Below the pieces are notes generated by a model. It saw only the letters and a list, made by a program, of their open reading frames with translations, was not told where the DNA came from and made no database searches. From Spirochaetia bacterium (GTDB lineage Bacteria; Spirochaetota; Spirochaetia; Treponematales; Breznakiellaceae), in NCBI GenBank assembly GCA_025997875.1, contig BNVE01000144.1, forward strand, positions 1 to 9,874: a stretch of 9,874 bases of DNA. The letters are read 5' to 3'. Shown piece after piece: positions 1-6,290 of the stretch (positions are counted from its first letter, which is position 1; each line of letters begins with the position of its first letter). Position numbers and translations under genes: made by a program.

Positions 1-196
1 TTTGGTCCTTAAAAAACACATCGGTCAGGGTGTTTATACTGATGGGCACGTCAGGGGACAGGGCAACGCCTTCAAGAGCGCCGTATAAGCCGCGCAATAT
101 GTCGGGGTCGCTGAAAAGAAAGGAAAAAACACTGTCTTTATACTCACGGTTTGTACCCATTCCTGCCCCTGCAATCAATAATAGGGGATTTTTCAT
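1..196 (-). CDS. Rpn-family PD-(D/E)XK nuclease/transposase-like protein, 5' part only
   Basis: This leftward reading frame is open from an ATG at 196 to the left edge, giving the first 65 residues; the rest lies outside the window. After a hydrophobic start (MKNPLLLIAGAG) comes MGTNREYKDSVFSFLFSDPD, then LRGLYGALEGV and ISINTLTDVFF. The YKDSVFSFLFSDPD/LYGALEGV block is what I recognise from the N-terminus of Rpn recombination-promoting nucleases, often annotated as putative transposases and abundant in termite-gut treponemes. The catalytic PD-(D/E)XK residues would lie beyond the edge. The start is uncertain. The ATG at 160 has an AGGGGCAGGA-like ribosome site just upstream and gives an MGTN start; the ATG at 196 has no convincing site. 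Such proteins act on DNA in the cytoplasm. Family assignment is by recalled motif, not by search. Confidence 0.72.
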   Translation of the reverse strand, partial: MKNPLLLIAGAGMGTNREYKDSVFSFLFSDPDILRGLYGALEGVALSPDVPISINTLTDVFFKDQ

Positions 197-229
197 GCAT
201 TTTCAAGCGTATCATTTTCCCCATTCCAT

Positions 230-290
230 GATAAACGCATGAAAAATCAGAACCTGATAAAGTACCGATGAAATTCTTCATGCGTTTGTC
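230..290. repeat. Imperfect inverted repeat, 18-nt arms
   Basis: The arm at 230-247 and the arm at 273-290 are reverse complements at 16 of 18 positions, with 11 perfect in a row (AAACGCATGAA / TTCATGCGTTT), around a 25-nt loop. A related TTCATGCATTT lies at 192-202, across the start of the leftward gene. The repeat sits between two divergent genes, so it cannot terminate either one. It could be an operator pair, a hairpin in a 5' leader of the leftward gene's region, or an end of an inserted element. Confidence 0.6.
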
Positions 291-301
291 GTAGTATAGT
301 A

Positions 302-329
302 TTGACCCTTTTGGCCCGGAGGATATACT
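302..329 (+). promoter_or_regulatory. Sigma70-type promoter of the LacI-family regulator gene
   Basis: A -35 box TTGACC (302-307) and a -10 box TATACT (324-329) are separated by 16 bp. Transcription would start near 336, directly inside the palindrome at 333-362, which predicts autorepression of the regulator. Confidence 0.65.
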
Positions 330-332
330 GTA

Positions 333-362
333 AGCCAATGGTATTACGTGATACCATTGGCT
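333..362. promoter_or_regulatory. Operator O1: palindrome at the regulator's own start site
   Basis: Twelve-bp arms (333-344 and 351-362, AGCCAATGGTAT / ATACCATTGGCT) match perfectly around TACGTG, so 28 of 30 bases are symmetric. The 14-bp core GTATTACGTGATAC (341-354) differs by one base from the ideal palindrome GTATCACGTGATAC shared with the two sites upstream of the sugar operon. The centre carries the CpG typical of LacI-family operators. Confidence 0.75.
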
Positions 363-383
363 ATTGAAAGGGGATAATACACC

Positions 384-1445
384 GTGAATATGAAAAAAAT
401 TGCCGAGCTGGCCGGAGTCAGCCGCAGTACCGTATCCCATGTACTCCACGGCCGTACCCACAAAATGACGAGGGAGACCCTGGAACGGGTGCGGCGGGTT
501 ATCGAAGAGAACAACTATGTGCCCAACATGGGGGGCCGTATGTTCGCCAAGTACGGTTCAAAGATCATCGGTGTGGTAATCAATTATGACATACGGGACG
601 AAGTGGATGTGCTGCAGGACCCCTTTTTCAGCAAGATTATCAGCACCCTGGAACATGAAATCCGGACTAACGGGTATTTTATGATGCTCTATATTTCAAA
701 GGATGTGGAAGAAAGCCTCCGCATGGCCCGGACCTGGAATGTGGAAGCCCTGATATCCGTTGGGGGATGGACGGAAGCCCATATAAGCGCCGGAGTTGCC
801 GGAGTGTATGATTTGCACCGTTTGATGGAAGGTACGGTGGATGCGAAGATCCCCCTGGTGTATATCGACGCCTATTTTCCCGATGAGGATTTTCCCTATA
901 TCAATGTGGGCCTTGAGGATTGGCAGGGCGGTTATATCATGACCGAGTACCTGATAAACCGGGGCCACCGGAAGATAGCCTTTCTTGGGGACACCGAGGG
1001 ACCCGTTACGGTTGGGTATGCACGGGAACAGGGGTGTAAGGCGGCCCTTGAGGCGCGGTCCCTGTCTTTTTTACCCGAAGACTATATCAATTTAAGCCGC
1101 TATCCCGATGAACGGCAGAAAATACTGAAAAATCTGGCCAAAGAGGGGTTCCGCGGGCATACCGCCCTGTTTTTTACCTCCGATTACCTGGCCGCCAATG
1201 CCATCAACCTGTTCCGTGACGAGGGCATAGGGGTTCCCCGGGATATTTCGGTCTGCGGCTTTGATGATTTTATATTTGCCACGGAATCCCGGCCCCGGCT
1301 TACCACGGTACGGCAGGATGTATCCCAAAAAGCCTTCCATGCGGTGCAGCAGGCCCTGGCCCTTATCCGCAAGGAAGAAATAAGTGAAAAAAACATCCGC
1401 CTGCCCGTATCCCTGGTAATCCGGGACAGCGTAGCAGCCCTTTAA
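384..1445 (+). CDS. LacI/GalR-family transcriptional repressor of the sugar operon
   Basis: A 353-residue cytoplasmic DNA-binding regulator of normal family length. Residues 3-50 form the LacI helix-turn-helix (KKIAELAGVSRSTVSHVLHG, then RETLERVRRVIEENNYVPN). A hinge follows at about 48-60, and a periplasmic-binding-protein-like effector domain covers about 61-350, with landmarks INRGHRKIAFLG (191-202) and DISVCGFDDF (288-297). The recognition helix reads STVSHVL, with the His seen in PurR. The hinge position that is usually Leu (in ARxL) is Phe54 in GRMF. GTG at 384 is chosen because AAAGGGG (367-373) lies about 10 bp upstream; the ATG at 390 is too far away. Adjacent operators imply control of itself and of the downstream transporter and catabolic operon, with an imported sugar or its product as likely inducer. 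The exact effector is not visible. Confidence 0.93.
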   Translation: MNMKKIAELAGVSRSTVSHVLHGRTHKMTRETLERVRRVIEENNYVPNMGGRMFAKYGSKIIGVVINYDIRDEVDVLQDPFFSKIISTLEHEIRTNGYFMMLYISKDVEESLRMARTWNVEALISVGGWTEAHISAGVAGVYDLHRLMEGTVDAKIPLVYIDAYFPDEDFPYINVGLEDWQGGYIMTEYLINRGHRKIAFLGDTEGPVTVGYAREQGCKAALEARSLSFLPEDYINLSRYPDERQKILKNLAKEGFRGHTALFFTSDYLAANAINLFRDEGIGVPRDISVCGFDDFIFATESRPRLTTVRQDVSQKAFHAVQQALALIRKEEISEKNIRLPVSLVIRDSVAAL

Positions 1446-1448
1446 AAT

Positions 1449-1466
1449 AAGTATCACGTGGTACTT
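1449..1466. promoter_or_regulatory. Operator O2 overlapping the -35 box
   Basis: AAGTATCACGTGGTACTT; its core GTATCACGTGGTAC (1451-1464) has one deviation from the ideal palindrome. The last two bases overlap the TTGACA box of the operon promoter, so bound repressor would block RNA polymerase. Confidence 0.75.
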
Positions 1467-1493
1467 GACAAATTGAACTTTAGGGCTTAAGAT
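1465..1493 (+). promoter_or_regulatory. Sigma70-type promoter of the sugar operon
   Basis: A perfect -35 box TTGACA (1465-1470), a 17-bp spacer and a -10 box TAAGAT (1488-1493, four of six consensus bases) predict a start near 1500. The promoter core is bracketed by operators O2 and O3. Confidence 0.72.
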
Positions 1494-1500
1494 TGTTTAT

Positions 1501-1518
1501 AAGTATCATGTGGTACTT
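1501..1518. promoter_or_regulatory. Operator O3 at the transcription start
   Basis: AAGTATCATGTGGTACTT; core 1503-1516, two deviations from the ideal palindrome. It begins at about +1. Its centre is 52 bp from that of O2, close to five turns of B-DNA, so two dimers would lie on the same face of the helix. Confidence 0.75.
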
Positions 1519-1549
1519 TTAGTTCATTTAGAGGGGTATGGAGGACAGT

Positions 1550-2845
1550 ATGGTTAGGAAGATTTGTATCGCAGGATTGGCTGCGGCGCTGGTAGTGGGT
1601 ATGGCGGCCCTTGTTTCCTGTTCAAATAAGAGCGCGGCGGGCGACGGTTCGATTGTGCTTAACTATCCGCATTATTGGGTCGGGGCCCATCTTAACAAAC
1701 CGGTGTGGGATTCAATTTACAAGCGTTTTAACGAAAAAAACGCCGGAAAGATCACCATAAAGACTGAGGAACTTCCCAGCGACCAGTCTTACACGGAAAA
1801 GATGCGGGTTCTTGCGGCATCGAAAGAACTGCCCGATGTGATCGACGGCAAAGACGGCCTTAAGGCCCTGGCGATTGCGAACGGACAGGCTGTTGACCTC
1901 CGGCCCTTCCTGGACCGCGACCCCGATTTCCGCGACAAGGTTATAGGACCTGCGGCCCTTGCGGCTAACACCGAGGCGGACGGTAAAATCTACTCGGTCG
2001 TCGCGGGTACACAGGTGATCGGTTATTACTACAACAAGGAAATGTTTGCCAAAGCCGGTATCCAGCCGGCGCGCACCTGGGACGAGTGGTTTTCCAACTG
2101 CGACAAACTCAAGGCTATCGGGGTGTACCCCCTGGCCCTTATGACCGGCGAAAATTCCTGGACAACGAACCTGATCCTTTCGGCGATGATTGCGTCCCGG
2201 GGCGAAGCCGGGCAGACCTTTATGAACACCAAATTTCCCAAGACCTACCAAACCCCGGAAGTGATTGCCGCCCTTGGGGATATACAGAAATGCCTCCAAA
2301 AATATACCACCCCCGACGCCCTGGGCGCCATGTACGCAAACGCCGCAAACAACTTCCTTATCGAGCAGGCCGCCATCATCTCCAACGGTCCATGGATGAT
2401 CGCCGATTTCTCCAACCGTGACAAAACTGACCCCGGTTTTGAAAACAAGGTCGGCTGGTCCATGTTCCCCGGCGAGGGCCTTGTCACCAGTTACGCCGAA
2501 GGTTATATGCTTTGCAGTCCTCCCGAGCGGCAGGAAGCCGGCTGGACCTTGCTTGTCGCCCTGAGTGACCGCGACCGCCAGCTCGACGAACTCCACCTTA
2601 CCGGGGCCCTTCCGACCGCCGTTGACCTGGAAATTCCCGCCGATGTCCGGCAGAAAACACCCCTGGTTGCCGAACATGCCGATGCGGTCGGCAGCGTGAA
2701 GTACCATGGCGACACCTTCAGCGTCATTTCCCAATCCAGCGTTGTGGATGCCTTTGCCCGCTACTACCCGGAACTTGCCGCGGGAACACTCTCGCCGGCC
2801 CAGATGGCTGTCCGCCTGGACGAAGCCGCCGCCAGGGCCCAATGA
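1550..2845 (+). CDS. ABC transporter sugar-binding lipoprotein (family 1 solute-binding protein)
   Basis: A 431-residue extracytoplasmic receptor that captures a sugar and delivers it to the two permeases encoded next. The N-terminus is a lipoprotein signal: MVRK, a hydrophobic stretch (about 5-22), then LVSC with lipidated Cys24, a lipobox acceptable for spirochaetes. The mature part has family 1 features: a target-like start (LNYPHYWVGAHLNKPVW), MRVLAASKELPDVI, ADGKIYSVVAGTQVIGYYYN, an AKAGI-x-PARTWDEW block (residues about 168-180) and late FLIEQAAIISNGPWMI. Start choice: GGAGG (1540-1544) lies 5 bp before the ATG at 1550, while an in-frame ATG at 1538 has its purine stretch too close. The gene is first in the operon behind the operator-flanked promoter, and a hairpin separates it from the permeases, consistent with higher expression. 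The ligand is not readable from the sequence; an alpha-glucoside is inferred from the GH13 gene downstream. Confidence 0.9.
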   Translation: MVRKICIAGLAAALVVGMAALVSCSNKSAAGDGSIVLNYPHYWVGAHLNKPVWDSIYKRFNEKNAGKITIKTEELPSDQSYTEKMRVLAASKELPDVIDGKDGLKALAIANGQAVDLRPFLDRDPDFRDKVIGPAALAANTEADGKIYSVVAGTQVIGYYYNKEMFAKAGIQPARTWDEWFSNCDKLKAIGVYPLALMTGENSWTTNLILSAMIASRGEAGQTFMNTKFPKTYQTPEVIAALGDIQKCLQKYTTPDALGAMYANAANNFLIEQAAIISNGPWMIADFSNRDKTDPGFENKVGWSMFPGEGLVTSYAEGYMLCSPPERQEAGWTLLVALSDRDRQLDELHLTGALPTAVDLEIPADVRQKTPLVAEHADAVGSVKYHGDTFSVISQSSVVDAFARYYPELAAGTLSPAQMAVRLDEAAARAQ

Positions 2846-2850
2846 TTTTT

Positions 2851-2920
2851 AACCGCGAAGGATGAAGGACAGGAAGCCCTTTATTTTCCTGTCCTTTTGT
2901 CCATTGAGTCCTTTGCGGTT
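2851..2920. repeat. Long intergenic inverted repeat between binding-protein and permease genes
   Basis: Outer arms 2851-2862 (AACCGCGAAGGA) and 2909-2920 (TCCTTTGCGGTT) pair with one mismatch. Inner arms 2865-2875 (AAGGACAGGAA) and 2886-2896 (TTCCTGTCCTT) pair perfectly around a 10-nt loop. The RNA would fold into a strong two-part hairpin starting 6 nt after the stop codon. No U tract follows directly, so this is more likely an mRNA-stabilising or attenuating structure, or a dispersed repeat, than a full terminator. Confidence 0.7.
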
Positions 2921-2942
2921 TGTATGGTAATAGGAGATTGAT

Positions 2943-3809
2943 ATGACGGTTAAAAAGCATTGGATAATTCTTTTTCTGCTGCCGGGGCTCTTGCTGTTCC
3001 TGTTTGTGTACTTTGTCTCAATCGTAAACATCCTGGGATCTTCGTTTACCAGCTGGCGTGTGGGACAGGCTGCTGTCTTCAACGGGGGCGCAAACTACGT
3101 TGAGCTGTTTCAATCGGACCGCTTCGCAAAGGCCCTTGGCAACAATGTCATCTGGATTCTGATCCAGTCAACCGTTCATGTTGCAATCGGCGTCCTTTTT
3201 GCACTGGTCGTGTCCCAGGGCAAATGGTATTCCTCTTTCAGCAAAACCGTCTTCATGCTTCCCAATATGCTTTCAAGCGCCGCAATCGGTATGCTCTTTT
3301 TCAACATATTCAATCCCAGTTACGGGCCGGTGAACAAGATCATCAAGCTCCTGGGCAACAAGGACTTCAACATAAACTGGTATGCCAGCTCCGACTATGC
3401 TTTTTTTGCGGTATCCCTTACCTGGGTTCCCTTCGCCGCAATGATTATGATACTCTGCTGCGCCGAGCTTGCGGCGATTCCCGCGGACATTTTCGAAGCC
3501 GCCACAATCGACGGCGCTTCGGAACTCCAAACGGTACTGAAGATAAAGCTCCCGCTCCTGAAAAACGCCGTCGGTACGGGCACCATACTGGCGGCCACAT
3601 CAATGCTGCAAAAAATGGACATCCTTATTATGACCAGTAACGGCGGACCGGGCAACCAGACAATGAACCTGCCCCTCCTTATCTACAATACGATGATGAG
3701 TGAAAACAACTTCGGCCTTGCCAATACCTACGGCGTTGTCCTTATTTTGATAGGATTACTGTCCATAGGGCTGATAAACAAAATATACCGGATGGGGGCG
3801 GCGGCATGA
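2943..3809 (+). CDS. ABC sugar transporter permease, MalF/UgpA type
   Basis: A 288-residue inner-membrane subunit. Hydrophobic segments are visible near residues 7-31, 66-92, 102-122, 152-172, 209-225 and 259-280, consistent with six membrane spans. The cytoplasmic EAA loop that docks the ATPase is clear at about 185-206 (EAATIDGASELQTVLKIKLP), including the conserved Gly191. AGGAG at 2932-2936 lies 6 bp before the ATG. The 3' end overlaps the next permease by ATGA, showing translational coupling of the two halves of the channel. Together with the binding protein it forms a carbohydrate-uptake (CUT1-like) importer; no ATPase gene is found nearby. The family is certain, the substrate is not. 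Confidence 0.93.
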   Translation: MTVKKHWIILFLLPGLLLFLFVYFVSIVNILGSSFTSWRVGQAAVFNGGANYVELFQSDRFAKALGNNVIWILIQSTVHVAIGVLFALVVSQGKWYSSFSKTVFMLPNMLSSAAIGMLFFNIFNPSYGPVNKIIKLLGNKDFNINWYASSDYAFFAVSLTWVPFAAMIMILCCAELAAIPADIFEAATIDGASELQTVLKIKLPLLKNAVGTGTILAATSMLQKMDILIMTSNGGPGNQTMNLPLLIYNTMMSENNFGLANTYGVVLILIGLLSIGLINKIYRMGAAA

Positions 3810-4639
3810 GTACCAAAAAAATAAACCCGGTTCAAAACTTCTTTGTCTGCCTTTTTCTTTTTGTCATCATCTTTGTGTCCATCGGTCCTTTTCTGTGGGT
3901 GTTAAGCTCCTCATTCAAGACGAACCGCGAAATCCTGAATTTCAGTTTCGGCTTTTCCGGTCTTAGTTTTAAAAACTATTTTAACGCATTCCGCCTGGCC
4001 CCCATTGCCCGCTACTTCGTGAACAGCGTCCTTATAACAGGTCTTGCCATTGTCTTTAACCTTGTGATAATGAGCATGGCGGCCTATGTGATTGCGCGGT
4101 TTTCCTTCAGGGGTAAAGAAATTGTGCGTATGGTCTTTGCCATGGGGCTGCTTATTCCGGGCGCAGCATTGCTGCTGCCCCTCTACACAACCATCAAGGC
4201 CATAGGGCTTTACAACACCGCAGGCGGCCTGATCCTGGTCTACACCGCATTCGGAATTCCCACCACCGTATTCATCATGTCCAGTTACTTTCTTACGATA
4301 CCGCAGGCCCTGGAGGAGTCCGCCTATATTGACGGCTCCGGTTTTATCAACACCTTTGTCAAGATAATCCTCCCCGTGGCAAAGCCCGCATTTGCTACGG
4401 CGGGGATCATGCAATTCCTCCTCTGCTGGAATGAATTCCAGTTTGCCCTGACCCTCACCACCGGTCACGAAGCCCGTACCCTGCCGGTGGCCCTGTACTA
4501 TTTCAAGAGCGCCTTTGCCAGCGACTACGGGGCAATGTTTGCGGCGATTGTACTGGTCTCGCTTCCGAGCATCATCGTCTACATCCTGCTCCAGAAGCAG
4601 GTCGTGTCGGGGCTGGCGGCCGGATCGGTAAAAGAGTAA
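3806..4639 (+). CDS. ABC sugar transporter permease, MalG/UgpE type
   Basis: A 277-residue membrane protein, the second half of the importer channel. A first span at about 11-36 is followed by the periplasmic stretch SFKTNREIL and NYFNAFRLAPIARYFVNS (57-74), typical of the MalG branch. Further spans follow near 75-97, 108-130, 140-160, 194-212 and 247-267. The EAA loop is at 170-190 (EESAYIDGSGFINTFVKIILP), with Gly177 in the expected place. The ATG overlaps the stop of the preceding gene in ATGA. The C-terminal LLQKQVVSGLAAGSVKE closely follows the MalG/UgpE ending (QKxxxxGLtaGavKg). It would pair with the preceding permease and an ATPase encoded elsewhere. Confidence 0.93.
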   Translation: MSTKKINPVQNFFVCLFLFVIIFVSIGPFLWVLSSSFKTNREILNFSFGFSGLSFKNYFNAFRLAPIARYFVNSVLITGLAIVFNLVIMSMAAYVIARFSFRGKEIVRMVFAMGLLIPGAALLLPLYTTIKAIGLYNTAGGLILVYTAFGIPTTVFIMSSYFLTIPQALEESAYIDGSGFINTFVKIILPVAKPAFATAGIMQFLLCWNEFQFALTLTTGHEARTLPVALYYFKSAFASDYGAMFAAIVLVSLPSIIVYILLQKQVVSGLAAGSVKE

Positions 4640-4675
4640 ACCCTGCTTACCCTGTTGCTTTAAAGGAGAAAAATC

Positions 4676-6244
4676 ATGCCGAAGTGGCTCGATGACGCGG
4701 TTTTTTATGAGATTTACCCCCAGTCTTTTTTGGACACCAACGGGGACGGGATCGGGGATTTTGAGGGTATCATTCAAAAACTCGGATATATCAAAGACCT
4801 GGGCTGCAACGCCCTGTGGCTCAACCCCTGTTTCGATTCGCCCTTTATGGACGCCGGCTACGATGTGCGGAACTACAAAAAAACCGCCCCCCGCTACGGC
4901 ACCAACGACGATTTGAAGCGGCTCTTTGCGGAGGCCCACAAGCGGGGCATCCGGGTGCTTTTGGATTTAGTGCCCGGCCACACCAGCGAAGAACATGAGT
5001 GGTTCCGCCAAAGCCAAAAGGCAAAACCCAACGAATACTGGAACCGCTATGTCTGGACCGATCAATGGTGGAAGGGGGCCAAAGGTTTCGGCTATGTCGC
5101 CGGGGTTGCCGAGCGCAGTTCCTGTTATGTGATCAACTTTTTCAAATGCCAGCCCGCACTTAACTACGGTTTCCTCAACGTGAAAGAACCCTGGCAGCTT
5201 CCCGTGGATCACAGCGATTGTATCGCTACACGGGAGGCGATGAAGGAGGTGATGCGCTTCTGGCTTGACGCAGGCTGTGACGGCTTCCGGGTTGACATGG
5301 CGGGCTCCCTCGTAAAAAACGACGATGCACAGCAGAGCGGTACTGCGGCCATCTGGCGGAATGTGCGGGAAATGCTGGACGCCGAATACCCCGAGGCGGC
5401 CATGGTTGCCGAATGGAGCCGCCCCGAGGTTTCGCTCAAGGCGGGCTTTCACATGGATTTCCTTTTAAGTTCGGAGAATCCCGGCTATCAGTCCCTGCTC
5501 CGGGATTATACTCTGACCCAAATGAACGAAGTGTCCGGAGAGGACCACAGTTTTTTTAAAAAAGACGGCAACGGAGACATTACCCGATTCCTCTCGGATT
5601 ACCTCCCGCTTTATGCCGACGGCGCAAAAAACGGCGGCCATATCGCGCTGATTACCTGCAACCACGATACGGTACGCCCCCGCTATACCTTAAGCCCCCA
5701 GGAACTTGCCCTTGCCTATGCGGTGATCTTTACCCTGCCGGGAACGCCCTTTCTGTATTACGGCGACGAGATCGGTATGCGTTACCTCAACCTGCCCACC
5801 AAAGAGGGTGGCTATTTCCGTACCGGTTCGCGTACACCAATGCAGTGGAACAGCGGCAAGAATTTAGGCTTTTCGACTGTCGATGCGTCAATGCTTTATT
5901 TACCGGTGGACACCTCAGCCAACGCGCCGACTGTGGAAGAAGCGGAAAAAGACAGCGCATCGCTTTTGAACACGATAAAGGCGCTGCTTAAACTGCGCCA
6001 TGCCGAAGGGGACTTGCAGTCAAAGGCAAATTTTGAGATTCTGTATGCGGAAAAGGACAAAGTACCGTTCGTCTATAAACGAGGGCATTTCGTGCTCGCG
6101 GTAAATCCGTCGGGAACGGCTGCCACGGCAGCGGTGAATTCCATACAGGGCGCCGGAAAAGAAGTGTTTGCCATTGGTGCGGTCACCTTGGGAAACGGCG
6201 AATGCCGCTTACAGGCGCAAAGTTTTGGAATTTGGCGCATGTAA
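4676..6244 (+). CDS. Glycoside hydrolase family 13, alpha-glucosidase/oligo-1,6-glucosidase-like
   Basis: A 522-residue enzyme without a signal peptide, so cytoplasmic. It starts with AVFYEIYPQSF and a calcium-loop-like D-x-N-x-D-G-x-G-D at 20-28, as in oligo-1,6-glucosidases. The GH13 regions appear in order: GYD 61-63; region I LLDLVPGHTS (95-104, D97 and H102); region II GFRVDMAG with nucleophile D207; region III VAEW with acid/base E246; region IV ITCNHD with D331. FLYYGDEIGM (359-368) and the RTPMQWN block are also family hallmarks. All three catalytic acids are present. Region I has Gly where most relatives have Asn (NH to GH). A small beta-sandwich C-terminal domain ends the protein. 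AAAGGAG lies about 7 bp before the ATG. It probably cleaves the imported oligosaccharide to release glucose. Linkage specificity is not readable, and a transferase activity (trehalose-synthase-like or phosphorylase-like) cannot be excluded. Confidence 0.9.
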   Translation: MPKWLDDAVFYEIYPQSFLDTNGDGIGDFEGIIQKLGYIKDLGCNALWLNPCFDSPFMDAGYDVRNYKKTAPRYGTNDDLKRLFAEAHKRGIRVLLDLVPGHTSEEHEWFRQSQKAKPNEYWNRYVWTDQWWKGAKGFGYVAGVAERSSCYVINFFKCQPALNYGFLNVKEPWQLPVDHSDCIATREAMKEVMRFWLDAGCDGFRVDMAGSLVKNDDAQQSGTAAIWRNVREMLDAEYPEAAMVAEWSRPEVSLKAGFHMDFLLSSENPGYQSLLRDYTLTQMNEVSGEDHSFFKKDGNGDITRFLSDYLPLYADGAKNGGHIALITCNHDTVRPRYTLSPQELALAYAVIFTLPGTPFLYYGDEIGMRYLNLPTKEGGYFRTGSRTPMQWNSGKNLGFSTVDASMLYLPVDTSANAPTVEEAEKDSASLLNTIKALLKLRHAEGDLQSKANFEILYAEKDKVPFVYKRGHFVLAVNPSGTAATAAVNSIQGAGKEVFAIGAVTLGNGECRLQAQSFGIWRM

Positions 6245-6290
6245 GTAAAAGCATCGTTTATAGCAGTAATTAAGGAGGCACGAGAAAACA

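Noticed and set aside
144..461. Minus-strand frame across the left intergenic region and the regulator start
   Set aside because: It conflicts with the regulator promoter, the operator and the Rpn-like frame, and has no motif.
1538..1549. Upstream ATG as start of the binding-protein gene
   Set aside because: Its purine-rich site is only about 1 bp away, whereas GGAGG is ideally placed for the ATG at 1550, which directly begins a lipoprotein signal.
1712..2842. Long open frame on the minus strand opposite the binding-protein gene (376 codons)
   Set aside because: It is a mirror of GC-rich third codon positions of the real gene; the translation is Gly/His/Arg rich with no recognisable domain and no ribosome site.
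3911..4939. Long minus-strand open frame across the second permease and the GH13 start (342 codons)
   Set aside because: It spans two well-supported genes and has biased composition and no family motif.
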